From positions 1-17,373 of the forward strand of contig CAAELJ010000111.1 in assembly GCA_900756725.1 (NCBI GenBank): a stretch of 17,373 nucleotides of DNA, in the 5' to 3' direction. The notes below the pieces were generated by a model. It was not told where the DNA came from. It worked only from the letters and a program-made list of their open reading frames with translations, and made no database searches. Shown here piece after piece: positions 1 to 6,484 of the stretch. This DNA comes from an uncultured Collinsella sp. Its GTDB lineage: Bacteria > Actinomycetota > Coriobacteriia > Coriobacteriales > Coriobacteriaceae. The translations under genes and the position numbers were made by a program. Position 1 is the first letter of the stretch; each line of letters opens with the position of its first letter.

Positions 1-23
1 CGCGGCGGCCTATCCCGGCGAAA

Positions 24-163
24 GATCTCAATCTGTAACATCTGGGCCGCAATAAGCCGGCTTAGTGTTACAGATCGAGACATTACGGTTCGGCCCCAGC
101 ACTATGTCTCGATCCGTAACAGGTAGAGGCGGTTTTGCCGTCCAGATGTTACAGATCGAGACA
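24..163. repeat. inverted pair of ~59-bp hairpin repeats
   Basis: Four copies of a 17-bp element, consensus TGTTACAGATCGAGACA with 1-3 changes, alternate in orientation: 24-40 (minus), 66-82 (plus), 105-121 (minus) and 147-163 (plus). They pair into two units, 24-82 and 105-163. The second is the reverse complement of the first, and the match continues into the loops (TGTAACATCTGG followed by a CGGCAAAACCG-like inner stem). Each unit can fold on itself, and the two units can also pair with each other. No gene lies under them. They resemble small palindromic (REP/MITE-like) elements; function unknown. Confidence 0.7.
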
Positions 164-184
164 ATTGAAGGCCCGGGCGTCTCA

Positions 185-220
185 AACCACCACAAAGGTG
201 CCTGTCCCCTTCGTGGTGGT
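185..220. repeat. hairpin repeat, ACCACC...GGTGGT family, copy 1
   Basis: A stem AACCACCACAAAG pairs with the CTTCGTGGTGGT side around a CTGTCCCC loop. A second member, with small changes in stem and loop, is at 2945-2982. It lies upstream of the lacI promoter and could be an old terminator for a gene off the left edge or a dispersed palindromic repeat. Confidence 0.6.
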
Positions 221-234
221 CGCGCTGGCAACGG

Positions 235-288
235 CGTTTCCGCAGATAAAACCTACCAAAATAAACCTGTCCCTAATTGGCAGGTTTT
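235..288 (-). repeat. dispersed repeat with GGGACAGGTTTATTTTGG core, copy 1
   Basis: Read on the minus strand this is an AAAACCTGCCAA arm, a GGGACAGGTTTATTTTGG core, an AGGTTTTATCT arm and a GGAAAC tail. The same element recurs on the plus strand at 5044-5093 and 7645-7696. The outer arms AACCTGCCAA and TTGGCAGGTT can pair. The copy here ends inside the -35 region of the lacI promoter. Confidence 0.7.
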
Positions 289-317
289 GACACCCCAGGG
301 GCGGGCGATGCTACAAT
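287..317 (+). promoter_or_regulatory. candidate lacI promoter
   Basis: A perfect TTGACA (287-292) and a TACAAT (312-317) with an extended TGC just before it lie 36 bp upstream of the chosen lacI start. The 19-bp spacer is longer than ideal, which the extended -10 could offset. The -35 overlaps the end of the dispersed repeat, so the repeat may have supplied it. Confidence 0.5.
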
Positions 318-352
318 CTGGCTTGTACTTGAAACGCATCAAAGGGGCCGCT

Positions 353-1486
353 ATGGCAAAGGTAAAAATCAGCGACGTCGCGCGCGAGGCCGGGGTTTCG
401 TTGGGCACGGTTTCCAACGCGCTCAACCACCCCGAAAAGTTGCGCCCCGAAACCCTTAAGCTCATCAACGAGACCATCAATCGCCTTGGCTACCTGCCCA
501 ACCAAAGCGCTCGCCAGCTGGCCGGCGGCACCACTAAGTCCTTTGGCCTTGTCCTCCCCCGTCTCGATCACGGCTTTTCGCTCCAAATCGCCAGCGGTGC
601 CCACAACGAGGCACGCAAGCACGGCTATGACTTGCTCATCGCCAATGCCGATAACGACGATATTCTCGAGGATCATTACCTGCGCTATTTTATGGGCACG
701 CAGATGTCCGGCGTCATGGTTCAGCCCATGACATCCCCCGACTGGCACCCGGCCATGACTAAAATGCCCGTGCCGATCGTCCATCTGGACATCCACTGTT
801 CCGAGCCCGGCTACTACGTGGCTGCCGATAACGAAGCCCAAGGTCGCATAATCGCCGAGCTCGCCATCGCCCGCGGCGCACGCCATATTGTCGTTGTGGG
901 TCGAGCAGCATTTATGCAGCTCACCCTACGCGTGCTTGGCATTCATAAGGCCCTTGCCCTGCACCCCGATATCAAGATCGAAGTCATCGACGCCGGCGAA
1001 TGGAATACCGCTGCCGACGGCTACGGCATCGGTGCCCAGATCGCCGAGCGCCCTGCTGACGAGCACCCCGATTTTATCATCGGCCTGACCGACGTATTGG
1101 CCTCGGGCGTTATCTCGGCGCTGACCGACAAAGGCATCTCCGTCCCCGAGCAGGTTCGCGTGGCCGGATGCGACGGCAACCCGCTCGCTTGGAGCGGGGC
1201 GGTCCCGCTCACCACGGTAGCACCCCCAGGCTACGAGATTGGCCGCAAGGGCGTTCAATTGCTCATGGAGCAAATCGAGGATAAACCTGCCGCCAAGACC
1301 AAACGAGTCCGCATCGGCTCCGCCGCGCGCACCGTCACCACGGCCACGGCCGCCGAGGACATTAACCGTCAGGAGCTCGTGCGCCCCTTCTTGCTCGAAC
1401 GTGTGAGCACCCAAAAGGCCGAGCAGCACCCGACGGGCCCATCCGCGGCCCCAATAACCGACATCAACCTGGGCGCCTACCTGTAA
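353..1486 (+). CDS. LacI-family transcriptional regulator
   Basis: A 377-residue DNA-binding repressor of the LacI/GalR type. Residues 5-24 (KISDVAREAGVSLGTVSNAL) form the classic helix-turn-helix, and NQSARQLAGG at about 50-59 is the hinge helix. A periplasmic-binding-like sugar sensor domain follows to about residue 340, and the last ~35 residues are a family-variable tail ending LGAYL. The ATG at 353 is chosen because AAAGGGG (341-347) is a good ribosome site and the HTH begins at once; the open frame runs back to 65 but crosses the repeats and promoter. It is monocistronic, followed directly by a terminator. The effector sugar cannot be read from sequence. A scar of a related gene lies at 5420-5535 beside a HAD gene, which suggests this regulator once sat next to the HAD/larE pair. 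Confidence 0.93.
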   Translation: MAKVKISDVAREAGVSLGTVSNALNHPEKLRPETLKLINETINRLGYLPNQSARQLAGGTTKSFGLVLPRLDHGFSLQIASGAHNEARKHGYDLLIANADNDDILEDHYLRYFMGTQMSGVMVQPMTSPDWHPAMTKMPVPIVHLDIHCSEPGYYVAADNEAQGRIIAELAIARGARHIVVVGRAAFMQLTLRVLGIHKALALHPDIKIEVIDAGEWNTAADGYGIGAQIAERPADEHPDFIIGLTDVLASGVISALTDKGISVPEQVRVAGCDGNPLAWSGAVPLTTVAPPGYEIGRKGVQLLMEQIEDKPAAKTKRVRIGSAARTVTTATAAEDINRQELVRPFLLERVSTQKAEQHPTGPSAAPITDINLGAYL

Positions 1487-1487
1487 C

Positions 1488-1528
1488 AAAAAACGCCGCA
1501 ACGGGAACAGTCCCGCTGCGGCGTTTTG
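1488..1528 (+). terminator. rho-independent terminator after lacI
   Basis: It begins two bases after the lacI stop. The stem AACGCCGCA/TGCGGCGTT is extended by CGGGA/TCCCG around an ACAG tetraloop and followed by TTTT. The A-run before the stem makes it potentially bidirectional. Confidence 0.88.
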
Positions 1529-1578
1529 CTGGCCCCATGTTCCCTCCCCGTTTAGCCGGACCTGCGGCTACGGATATT

Positions 1579-1635
1579 TATGGAATGTAATCTATTTTTC
1601 ATTAACTTTTTTGTTAAAATAGATTCAATTCCATA
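1579..1635. promoter_or_regulatory. AT-rich 20-bp inverted repeat upstream of the AAA ATPase
   Basis: The left arm at 1579-1598 (TATGGAATGTAATCTATTTT) pairs with 1616-1635 with two mismatches. The loop holds a smaller TTAAC/GTTAA pair. The stretch 1572-1680 is much more AT-rich than its surroundings. It lies 65-120 bp upstream of the ATPase start, suiting an operator or a promoter-overlapping cruciform. No confident -35/-10 pair could be fixed inside it. Confidence 0.5.
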
Positions 1636-1699
1636 TTTTTAGATATTTCCTATAAGTATTGATTTTGCTCCAGTTTTTTCTCGCCAAGAAAGGGGTTTC

Positions 1700-2905
1700 A
1701 TGAATCTGATTGATCGCAAACAGTACCTCGACTGGCTCATTTCGTGGAAAGACTCGCACGTCATCAAGGTCGTTTCGGGCGTGCGAAGGTCCGGCAAATC
1801 AAAGCTATTCGAAATCTACCGTAGTTACCTGCGCGATCATGGAATCACAGGCGACCAGGTTATATCCCTCAACTTTGAAGACCTGGAGTTCGAGTCGCTT
1901 ACGTCGTATAGAGCACTCTACGACTACATTTCCGCCAGACTCGTCCCCGATAAGATGAACTACGTTTTTCTGGACGAGATACAGCACGTCGAGCATTTCG
2001 AAAAAGCCGTCGACAGTCTTTTTATCAAGGACAATGTCGACCTCTACATAACCGGTTCCAACGCTTATCTGCTCTCGAGCGAGCTGGCAACTTTGCTCTC
2101 CGGCCGCTACGTAGAGCTCAAGATGCTGCCCCTATCCTTTAAAGAGTTTTGCTCGGCAAAAACCAATGACGGAAAGGCTCCCGCGCAGTTGTTTGACGAG
2201 TACATCACCCGGGGCTCTTTTCCCTTTATCGCCGAGACGGGTATTCAGGGACCCCAGGCGCGCGATTATCTTATGAGCCTCTACGATACCATCGTCATAC
2301 GCGACGTTATCGAACGCCTGAAGGTCTCGGACGTCCCGACCCTGCGCGATATCACCAAGTTCCTACTCCATAGCATTGGAAACCGGATCTCGATTAAAAA
2401 AATCTCCGACACGCTCTCGTCCAACGGCAACAAAACCGACCAGAAAACCGTAGCCAAGTACCTCAAAGGCTTAACAGACAGCCTTGTGTTGTACTTTGCT
2501 CCGCGCTATAACGTGCGCGGTCGGCAGCTTCTTTCAACAAACGGCAAATACTACGCCGTTGACCTTGGACTTAGAGGCGCTCTCGTCAAAACCCAAAGCA
2601 GCGATATCGGTCATATCCTCGAAAATGTTGTTTATCTCGAGCTCCTACGCCGTGGATACGACGTCTACGTGGGCGATATCGACGGCGGGGAAATCGATTT
2701 TGTTGCCCTAAACTCAGACGAGACAGCCTATTTTCAGGTTTCAGCCACAACGCTCGACGAAACTACCCTCAATCGAGAGTTGGCCCCCTTTAAGAAAGTC
2801 CGAGACAACTACCCCAAGACGCTTCTTACGCTCGACACGCTGTTTGCGGACGCGAACTACGAAGGAGTCCGCAAGCGCAACGTGATCGACTGGCTCCTGG
2901 AGTAG
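1700..2905 (+). CDS. AAA-family ATPase with DUF4143-type C-terminal domain
   Basis: A 401-residue protein of the AAA_14/DUF4143 type, common accessory ATPases of unsettled function. Walker A is GVRRSGKS (27-34), Walker B YVFLDE (88-93), and a sensor strand YITGSNA follows at 116-122. The C-terminal half matches the DUF4143 layout: a winged-helix-like middle part (about 205-275), then HILENVVYLELLRRGYDVYVG and GGEIDFVA, the usual nuclease-like fold with the E-x-D pair. AAAGGGG sits 5 bp before the ATG. Length is typical, so it appears intact. Its upstream DNA is AT-rich and its codon use is less GC-biased than the neighbours, consistent with acquisition. It stands alone, ending 40 bp before a hairpin repeat, and interrupts what was probably a lacI-HAD-larE order. 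Confidence 0.9.
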   Translation: MNLIDRKQYLDWLISWKDSHVIKVVSGVRRSGKSKLFEIYRSYLRDHGITGDQVISLNFEDLEFESLTSYRALYDYISARLVPDKMNYVFLDEIQHVEHFEKAVDSLFIKDNVDLYITGSNAYLLSSELATLLSGRYVELKMLPLSFKEFCSAKTNDGKAPAQLFDEYITRGSFPFIAETGIQGPQARDYLMSLYDTIVIRDVIERLKVSDVPTLRDITKFLLHSIGNRISIKKISDTLSSNGNKTDQKTVAKYLKGLTDSLVLYFAPRYNVRGRQLLSTNGKYYAVDLGLRGALVKTQSSDIGHILENVVYLELLRRGYDVYVGDIDGGEIDFVALNSDETAYFQVSATTLDETTLNRELAPFKKVRDNYPKTLLTLDTLFADANYEGVRKRNVIDWLLE

Positions 2906-2944
2906 ACCGAGACTGGAGTCACAGCTCGGCCCCTGAACAGCCAT

Positions 2945-2982
2945 AACCACCGCAAAGGGGACCGTCCCCCTTGCGGTGGTTT
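2945..2982. repeat. hairpin repeat, ACCACC...GGTGGT family, copy 2
   Basis: AACCACCGCAAAGGGG pairs with CCCCTTGCGGTGGTT around ACCGTC, a nearly perfect ~16-bp stem. It is the second member of the family seen at 185-220. Lying 40 bp after the ATPase stop and followed by TTTCTC, it may also work as a terminator for that gene. Confidence 0.65.
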
Positions 2983-3236
2983 CTCATTTGAACGCTACAG
3001 CGTCGAGTCGTTGCGTGGTTTGGCAAAACCGCGCAACTAAACTGGCGGCAAACGACCTCGACAGGCACTTTCAAAATCTTGGCGACCTTAAGGATCGTGT
3101 CAGTCTGGCTGACCAGGCAGGCAGCCATGTGGTGAGTCGGGCCGTCAACGTCCTCGCCCTCGACAACCACAAACTAATAGTTACCGTCACCGTCCTGCGG
3201 GATCGGGCGCGGGGCATGGCGACTCGCGTGCAAACG
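2983..3236 (-). other. possible unidentified coding remnant between ATPase and HAD gene
   Basis: No complete gene is visible here. On the minus strand one frame reads a protein-like stretch from about 3236 down to 2983 (…DGDGNY, stop, then VVVEGEDVDGPTHHMAAC and TILKVAKILKVPVEVV), interrupted by a TAG at 3174-3176. There is no start codon with a ribosome site. It may be a decayed gene or chance open frame; I do not recognise a family. Confidence 0.2.
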
Positions 3237-3887
3237 CTAGCGCACGGCCTTGACCGCGGCCGGCAGATCGAACAGCGTATCGAGCACGGCCTCGCAGCCA
3301 TCCACCACGTCCTGCGGCAGCGGCACGATATCGGGAACGGCAAAGACGTGGCAGCCGGCCGTGATGCCCGAGACGCAGCCGTTGCGGGAATCCTCGACCA
3401 CGGCGCACTCCTCGGGAGCAAAGCCCGCGCGCTCGCAGGCGAGCAGGTACATCTCGGGATCGGGTTTGCCGTGCGCGACGTCCTCGCCGCAGGTCACCAT
3501 TTCAAACTTGTCAAAGAGGCCGACCATCTTAAGGTTGCGCTCGGCGGTAACATGGCGCGACGACGTCGCAAGACCCACGTGATAGCCCGCAGCCAGCAGC
3601 TCGTCGAGGCACTCGGCGGCGCCGGCCTTAAGCTCCAGGTCGGTCTTGACCATCTCGTCGCGAATCTCCTTGTGACGACGATAGATCGCCTCAGCGGTTT
3701 CGCTGCTGCCGTAATGCTCCTCAAGGATGCCCATGACATCGGGCAGCGTGCGACCGATAAACTGATGGATCAGCGCATCATCAATCGCGAATCCCAGCTC
3801 GGCCGCGCCCGCCTTCCACGCCTTGATACCCAAACGCTCGGTATCGACCAGCGTCCCGTCCATGTCAAAAATAACGGCATTGATCAT
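3237..3887 (-). CDS. HAD-superfamily phosphatase/phosphomutase, copy 1
   Basis: A 216-residue haloacid-dehalogenase hydrolase of the beta-phosphoglucomutase-like/sugar phosphatase branch. Motif I is FDMDGT with nucleophile D8 and acid/base D10; motif II is the T108-S109 pair in GLATSSR; motif III is K141 (GKPDPE) with VVEDSRNG (163-170) binding magnesium. A helical cap at about 16-80 would set substrate choice. The ATG at 3887 follows GGGGGA and matches the start of the paralogue; the open frame runs further upstream without support. It is divergent from larE across a 173-bp control region. Its partner at 5532-6182 is about 85% identical in protein. The actual phosphate ester is unknown. Confidence 0.92.
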   Translation of the reverse strand: MINAVIFDMDGTLVDTERLGIKAWKAGAAELGFAIDDALIHQFIGRTLPDVMGILEEHYGSSETAEAIYRRHKEIRDEMVKTDLELKAGAAECLDELLAAGYHVGLATSSRHVTAERNLKMVGLFDKFEMVTCGEDVAHGKPDPEMYLLACERAGFAPEECAVVEDSRNGCVSGITAGCHVFAVPDIVPLPQDVVDGCEAVLDTLFDLPAAVKAVR

Positions 3888-3945
3888 ATCGGTCCCCCAT
3901 CGCTTCGCGCTGCTGTACTCCCGCAACTTTACCGCACCTGTAAAC

Positions 3946-3964
3946 TTGTATATAACGTATATAG
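3946..3964. promoter_or_regulatory. candidate divergent operator between HAD copy 1 and larE
   Basis: TTGTATATAACGTATATAG is an AT-rich near-palindrome (TATATA/TATATA around ACG) in otherwise GC-rich DNA, 59 bp from the HAD start and about 97 bp from larE. Its counterpart is kept in the duplicate at 6234-6254 with one or two changes, which supports a binding site or shared promoter element. Confidence 0.45.
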
Positions 3965-4060
3965 CATATTGCACTTTCGTTACATAGGCAGAAGTCTTAT
4001 GACAAGCAGCCCGGTAGGATTATAGTTTTCGACCGAGTACTCAATGGTAAGGATCGTTTC

Positions 4061-4939
4061 ATGCTTTCAGACACCACCGCACCTGCAGAGGAGCTTCAGG
4101 ACAAACTCTCAGCGCTCGAGCAGCTGCTTTTGGCATACGGACGCGTCGCCATCGGCTTTTCCGGTGGCGTCGACAGCAGCTTTTTGGCTGCGATCTGCGC
4201 CCGCATCATGCCCGCCAGCACGCTTCTTGTTCACCTCACCACGCCGCTCATCGGCACGCCCGAGCAGGCTTCGTTTGAGCGGGCGGTTGACGGGCAGGCC
4301 GATGAGGGGCCTCATTTCAAGCTCCCCGTGCTCAACCTCTCGGTCGATCAGCTGCAGCTCCCCCAGGTAGCCTGCAACGACACCGGCCGCTGCTACCACT
4401 GCAAGCGCGCCGGCTTTACCGCCATCGTCAACCACGCCAAGTCGCTGGGCTTTCCCACCGTCATCGACGGCAGCAACGCAAGCGACCGCGGCGACTACCG
4501 CCCCGGCATGCGCGCCGCCCAGGAGCTCGGCGTGCGCTCGCCGCTTATGGAGGTCGGCTTTACCAAGGACGAGGAGCGCGAGCTGCTACGCGCCTGGGGC
4601 TATCCCGTCTGGAACCTGCCGGCAGGAGCCTGCCTGGCCACGCGAGTCCCCACGGGCGAGGAGCTCACACGCGAGAAGGTCGATGTGATCCGCGCCTGCG
4701 AGGACTACCTGCACGATCTTGGCCTGGCACAGATCCGCGCACGCCTCGTCGGCGGCTGCATGCATATCGAGGCCGCACCGGCAGACGTCGCCAAGATTGC
4801 CGCCCTCGGCGGTACCGCAGTCAACGACGAGGGTAAAGCCCCGCTTCCCGCCGCTATCGAATCTGCCCTGCGCAACCTAGGCTGCGACCACATCTCCCCC
4901 GAGGTCACCCCCTACATCCACGGCAACATGAACCAGTAG
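4061..4939 (+). CDS. larE: LarE-type ATP-dependent sacrificial sulfurtransferase
   Basis: A 292-residue PP-loop ATPase. SGGVDSS at 34-40 is the pyrophosphatase loop that adenylates the substrate. Further LarE signatures are GRCYHCKRAGF (about 108-118) and PAGACLATRVPTGE, whose Cys191 aligns with the sacrificial cysteine of Lactobacillus LarE (PS-x-ACLASR). In the known pathway LarE donates sulfur to the pyridinium biscarboxylic acid mononucleotide, giving the nickel-pincer cofactor of lactate racemase and relatives. AAGGA 8 bp before the ATG fixes the start. No larA, larB or larC is in the window, so cofactor partners must be elsewhere or the enzyme sulfurates something else. It is divergent from HAD copy 1. 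A 123-bp scar of a second copy is at 6347-6469. Confidence 0.88.
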   Translation: MLSDTTAPAEELQDKLSALEQLLLAYGRVAIGFSGGVDSSFLAAICARIMPASTLLVHLTTPLIGTPEQASFERAVDGQADEGPHFKLPVLNLSVDQLQLPQVACNDTGRCYHCKRAGFTAIVNHAKSLGFPTVIDGSNASDRGDYRPGMRAAQELGVRSPLMEVGFTKDEERELLRAWGYPVWNLPAGACLATRVPTGEELTREKVDVIRACEDYLHDLGLAQIRARLVGGCMHIEAAPADVAKIAALGGTAVNDEGKAPLPAAIESALRNLGCDHISPEVTPYIHGNMNQ

Positions 4940-4952
4940 CGCATCCCGATAA

Positions 4953-5017
4953 GTTGCGGTGGAATAGTCCCTGTTTTGCGACCTATCGGGCCCAAGCAGG
5001 AACTATTCCACCGCAAC
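4953..5017. repeat. 65-bp long inverted repeat after larE, copy 1
   Basis: GTTGCGGTGGAATAG at 4953-4967 is perfectly matched by CTATTCCACCGCAAC at 5003-5017; pairing continues inward (about 23 bp) with two mismatches, leaving a short loop around CCTATCGGG. The element starts 13 bp after the larE stop and could terminate larE, although no T-run follows. A 65-bp sister is at 6485-6549. Confidence 0.8.
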
Positions 5018-5043
5018 TTCGTTTGGCGGGCATTGACCCGCAG

Positions 5044-5093
5044 ACCTGCCAAAAAGGGACAGGTTTATTTTGGCAGGTTTTATCTTGGGAAAT
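5044..5093 (+). repeat. dispersed repeat with GGGACAGGTTTATTTTGG core, copy 2
   Basis: The ACCTGCCAAAAAGGGACAGG start and TTGGCAGGTTTTATCTTGGG end match the element at 235-288 (opposite strand) and at 7645-7696. The outer arms AACCTGCCAA/TTGGCAGGTT form a stem. Confidence 0.72.
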
Positions 5094-5419
5094 GTCACAA
5101 GACAACTGCCTCTCTAGCACCCCTCTAACTTCGAGAGGCACTGGAGAGGCGTCTCGGCCGCACCTACTTTTTCCGATAGCGGCGGTTACAGCTCGTCGAT
5201 GAACCCATTACTTCAATGAGTCCTTTATCCGGCAGCATTGGCATTCCGTCTCTCTAAACCAATAGATTTATCTCTCTAACTTTAGAGAGATAAGCACTTT
5301 GTTTTAGAGAGACCTTTAGAGAGATATATCGAATTCGCTGCTAGATTATCTAAGACTGTCTCTCTAACCGACTTTATCTTTAGAGAGACATTTAGAGAGA
5401 CGAGCGCGACCCCTCTAAT
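5094..5419. repeat. gene-poor stretch with eight copies of TTTAGAGAGAY
   Basis: No supported gene lies between the repeat at 5093 and the lacI scar. An 11-bp motif occurs forward at 5281-5291, 5303-5313, 5315-5325, 5379-5389 and 5391-5401, and inverted at 5248-5258, 5270-5280 and 5358-5368. Copies at 5303/5315 and 5379/5391 are spaced exactly 12 bp. Those at 5270-5280 and 5281-5291 meet as a near-perfect palindrome with a two-base centre. Looser CTCTCTA/GAGAGG fragments occur at 5111-5140. The local base composition is AT-rich. The mix of direct and inverted copies looks like a multi-site protein-binding region rather than a CRISPR or a simple tandem repeat. Confidence 0.75.
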
Positions 5420-5535
5420 GAATGGAACACCGCAGCCGACAGCTACGGCATCGGCACCCAGATTGCCGAGTGCGCAGTACCCCGGCAAGCAACTACGCCG
5501 AAGCCACCGCCATCGGCTTCGGCGCATACCTTTAG
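5420..5535 (+). pseudogene. scar of a LacI-family regulator gene
   Basis: Positions 5420-5470 match lacI 998-1048 with about six differences in 51 bases and read EWNTAADSYGIGTQIAE, against EWNTAADGYGIGAQIAE in the intact regulator. After about 40 unrelated bases, in a different frame, AIGFGAYL-stop (5509-5535) resembles the intact C-terminus INLGAYL-stop. The N-terminal two-thirds, including the HTH, and most of the region between are gone. The final TAG overlaps the stop codon of the convergent HAD copy 2 (5532-5534). The first segment is firm; the C-terminal match is short and weaker. Confidence 0.7.
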
Positions 5536-6182
5536 CTCACGGCCTTGACCGCCGCCCCCAGTTCGAACAACGTATCGAGTACCGTCTCGCAGCCGTCCAC
5601 CACGTCCTGGGGCAGCGGCACGATATCGGGAACAGCAAAGACATGGCAGCCGGCCGTGATGCCCGAGACGCAACCGTTGCGGGAATCCTCGACCACGGCG
5701 CACTCCTCGGGAGCAAAGCCCGCGCGCTCGCAGGCGAGCAGGTAGATCTCGGGATCGGGCTTGCCGCACGCGACGTCCTCGCCAAAGGTCACCGTTTCGA
5801 ACTTGTCAAAGAGACCGACCGTCTTAAGGTTGCGCTCGGCCGCAACGCGGCGCGACGACGTCGCAAGGCCCACGTGATAGCCCGCGGCCAGCAGCTCGTC
5901 TAGGCACTCGGCGGCGCCGGCCTTAAGCTCCAGGTCGGTCTTGGCCATCTCGGTGTGAAGCTCAATGTTGCGGGCATAAATCGCGTCGGCGGTTTCGCCC
6001 TTGCCGTAATGCGCCTCAAGGATGCCCTTAACATCGGCATTCGAACGGCCGATAAACTGATGGATTAACGCGTCATCAATCGCGATACCCAGCTCGGCAG
6101 CACCCACCTTCCACGCTTTCATGTCCAAGCGCTCGGTATCGATCAACGTTCCATCCATGTCAAAAATAACAGCCCTGATCAT
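5532..6182 (-). CDS. HAD-superfamily phosphatase/phosphomutase, copy 2
   Basis: A 216-residue paralogue of the protein at 3237-3887 with the full catalytic set: FDMDGT (D8, D10), GLATSSR, GKPDPE and VVEDSRNG. Of about 32 amino-acid differences from copy 1, about 25 fall in the first 130 residues and cluster in the cap (residues 47-80), while residues 81-111 and 147-199 are identical. The cap sets substrate choice in this family, so the copies may act on different phosphate esters. AAGGGG about 8 bp upstream supports the ATG at 6182. Unlike copy 1 it no longer has a functional divergent larE, only the scar at 6347-6469. Its stop codon overlaps the end of the lacI scar. Confidence 0.92.
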   Translation of the reverse strand: MIRAVIFDMDGTLIDTERLDMKAWKVGAAELGIAIDDALIHQFIGRSNADVKGILEAHYGKGETADAIYARNIELHTEMAKTDLELKAGAAECLDELLAAGYHVGLATSSRRVAAERNLKTVGLFDKFETVTFGEDVACGKPDPEIYLLACERAGFAPEECAVVEDSRNGCVSGITAGCHVFAVPDIVPLPQDVVDGCETVLDTLFELGAAVKAVS

Positions 6183-6233
6183 ATCGGCCCCTTCATCGGC
6201 TTGCGTTACCGCAAATCTACTGCACGTTATAAC

Positions 6234-6254
6234 TTGTATATAACGTGTATATCA
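6234..6254. promoter_or_regulatory. candidate operator upstream of HAD copy 2
   Basis: TTGTATATAACGTGTATATCA is the counterpart of the element at 3946-3964, 52 bp upstream of the HAD start. Its core is kept although flanking bases have diverged. Confidence 0.42.
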
Positions 6255-6346
6255 TATTGCACGTTCGCTATATAGATGGGAGTCTCATAACGAGCGCTCG
6301 GTAGGACCATGGTTTTCGGTCGAGTGTCCAGCGGTGAGAAGCGTTT

Positions 6347-6469
6347 CTGCTTTCAGACACTACCGCACCTGCAAAGGGGTTTCAGGAAGAGCCCGGTGTG
6401 CGCATGTCGAGCTACTGCCATATCTCACCCGAGGTCACCCCCTACATCCACGGCAACATGAACCAGTAA
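6347..6469 (+). pseudogene. larE: internally deleted larE copy
   Basis: The first ~40 bases match the start of the intact larE (TGCTTTCAGACAC…ACCGCACCTGCA) but the ATG is CTG. From 6421 the sequence matches its last ~50 bases, including the C-terminal VTPYIHGNMNQ and stop. About 750 bases that should lie between, with the PP-loop and the sacrificial cysteine, are missing and replaced by about 30 unrelated bases. The remaining 41 codons stay open in one frame. The divergent HAD gene before it and the 65-bp inverted repeat after it are the same as around the intact gene, so this is the eroded half of a tandem duplication. It cannot encode an active enzyme. Confidence 0.9.
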
Positions 6470-6484
6470 CCTGCATCCCAATAA

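Noticed and set aside
65..352. N-terminal extension of the LacI protein
   Set aside because: The frame is open by chance through two repeats and the promoter; the HTH starts just after the ATG at 353, which has a good ribosome site.
2976..4025. 349-codon plus-strand ORF over HAD copy 1
   Set aside because: It is antisense to a conserved HAD gene, and similar frames exist opposite copy 2 only because the DNA is duplicated.
5248..5401. CRISPR array
   Set aside because: The motif is 11 bp, occurs in both orientations, and the spacing is irregular or only one base; no cas genes are present.
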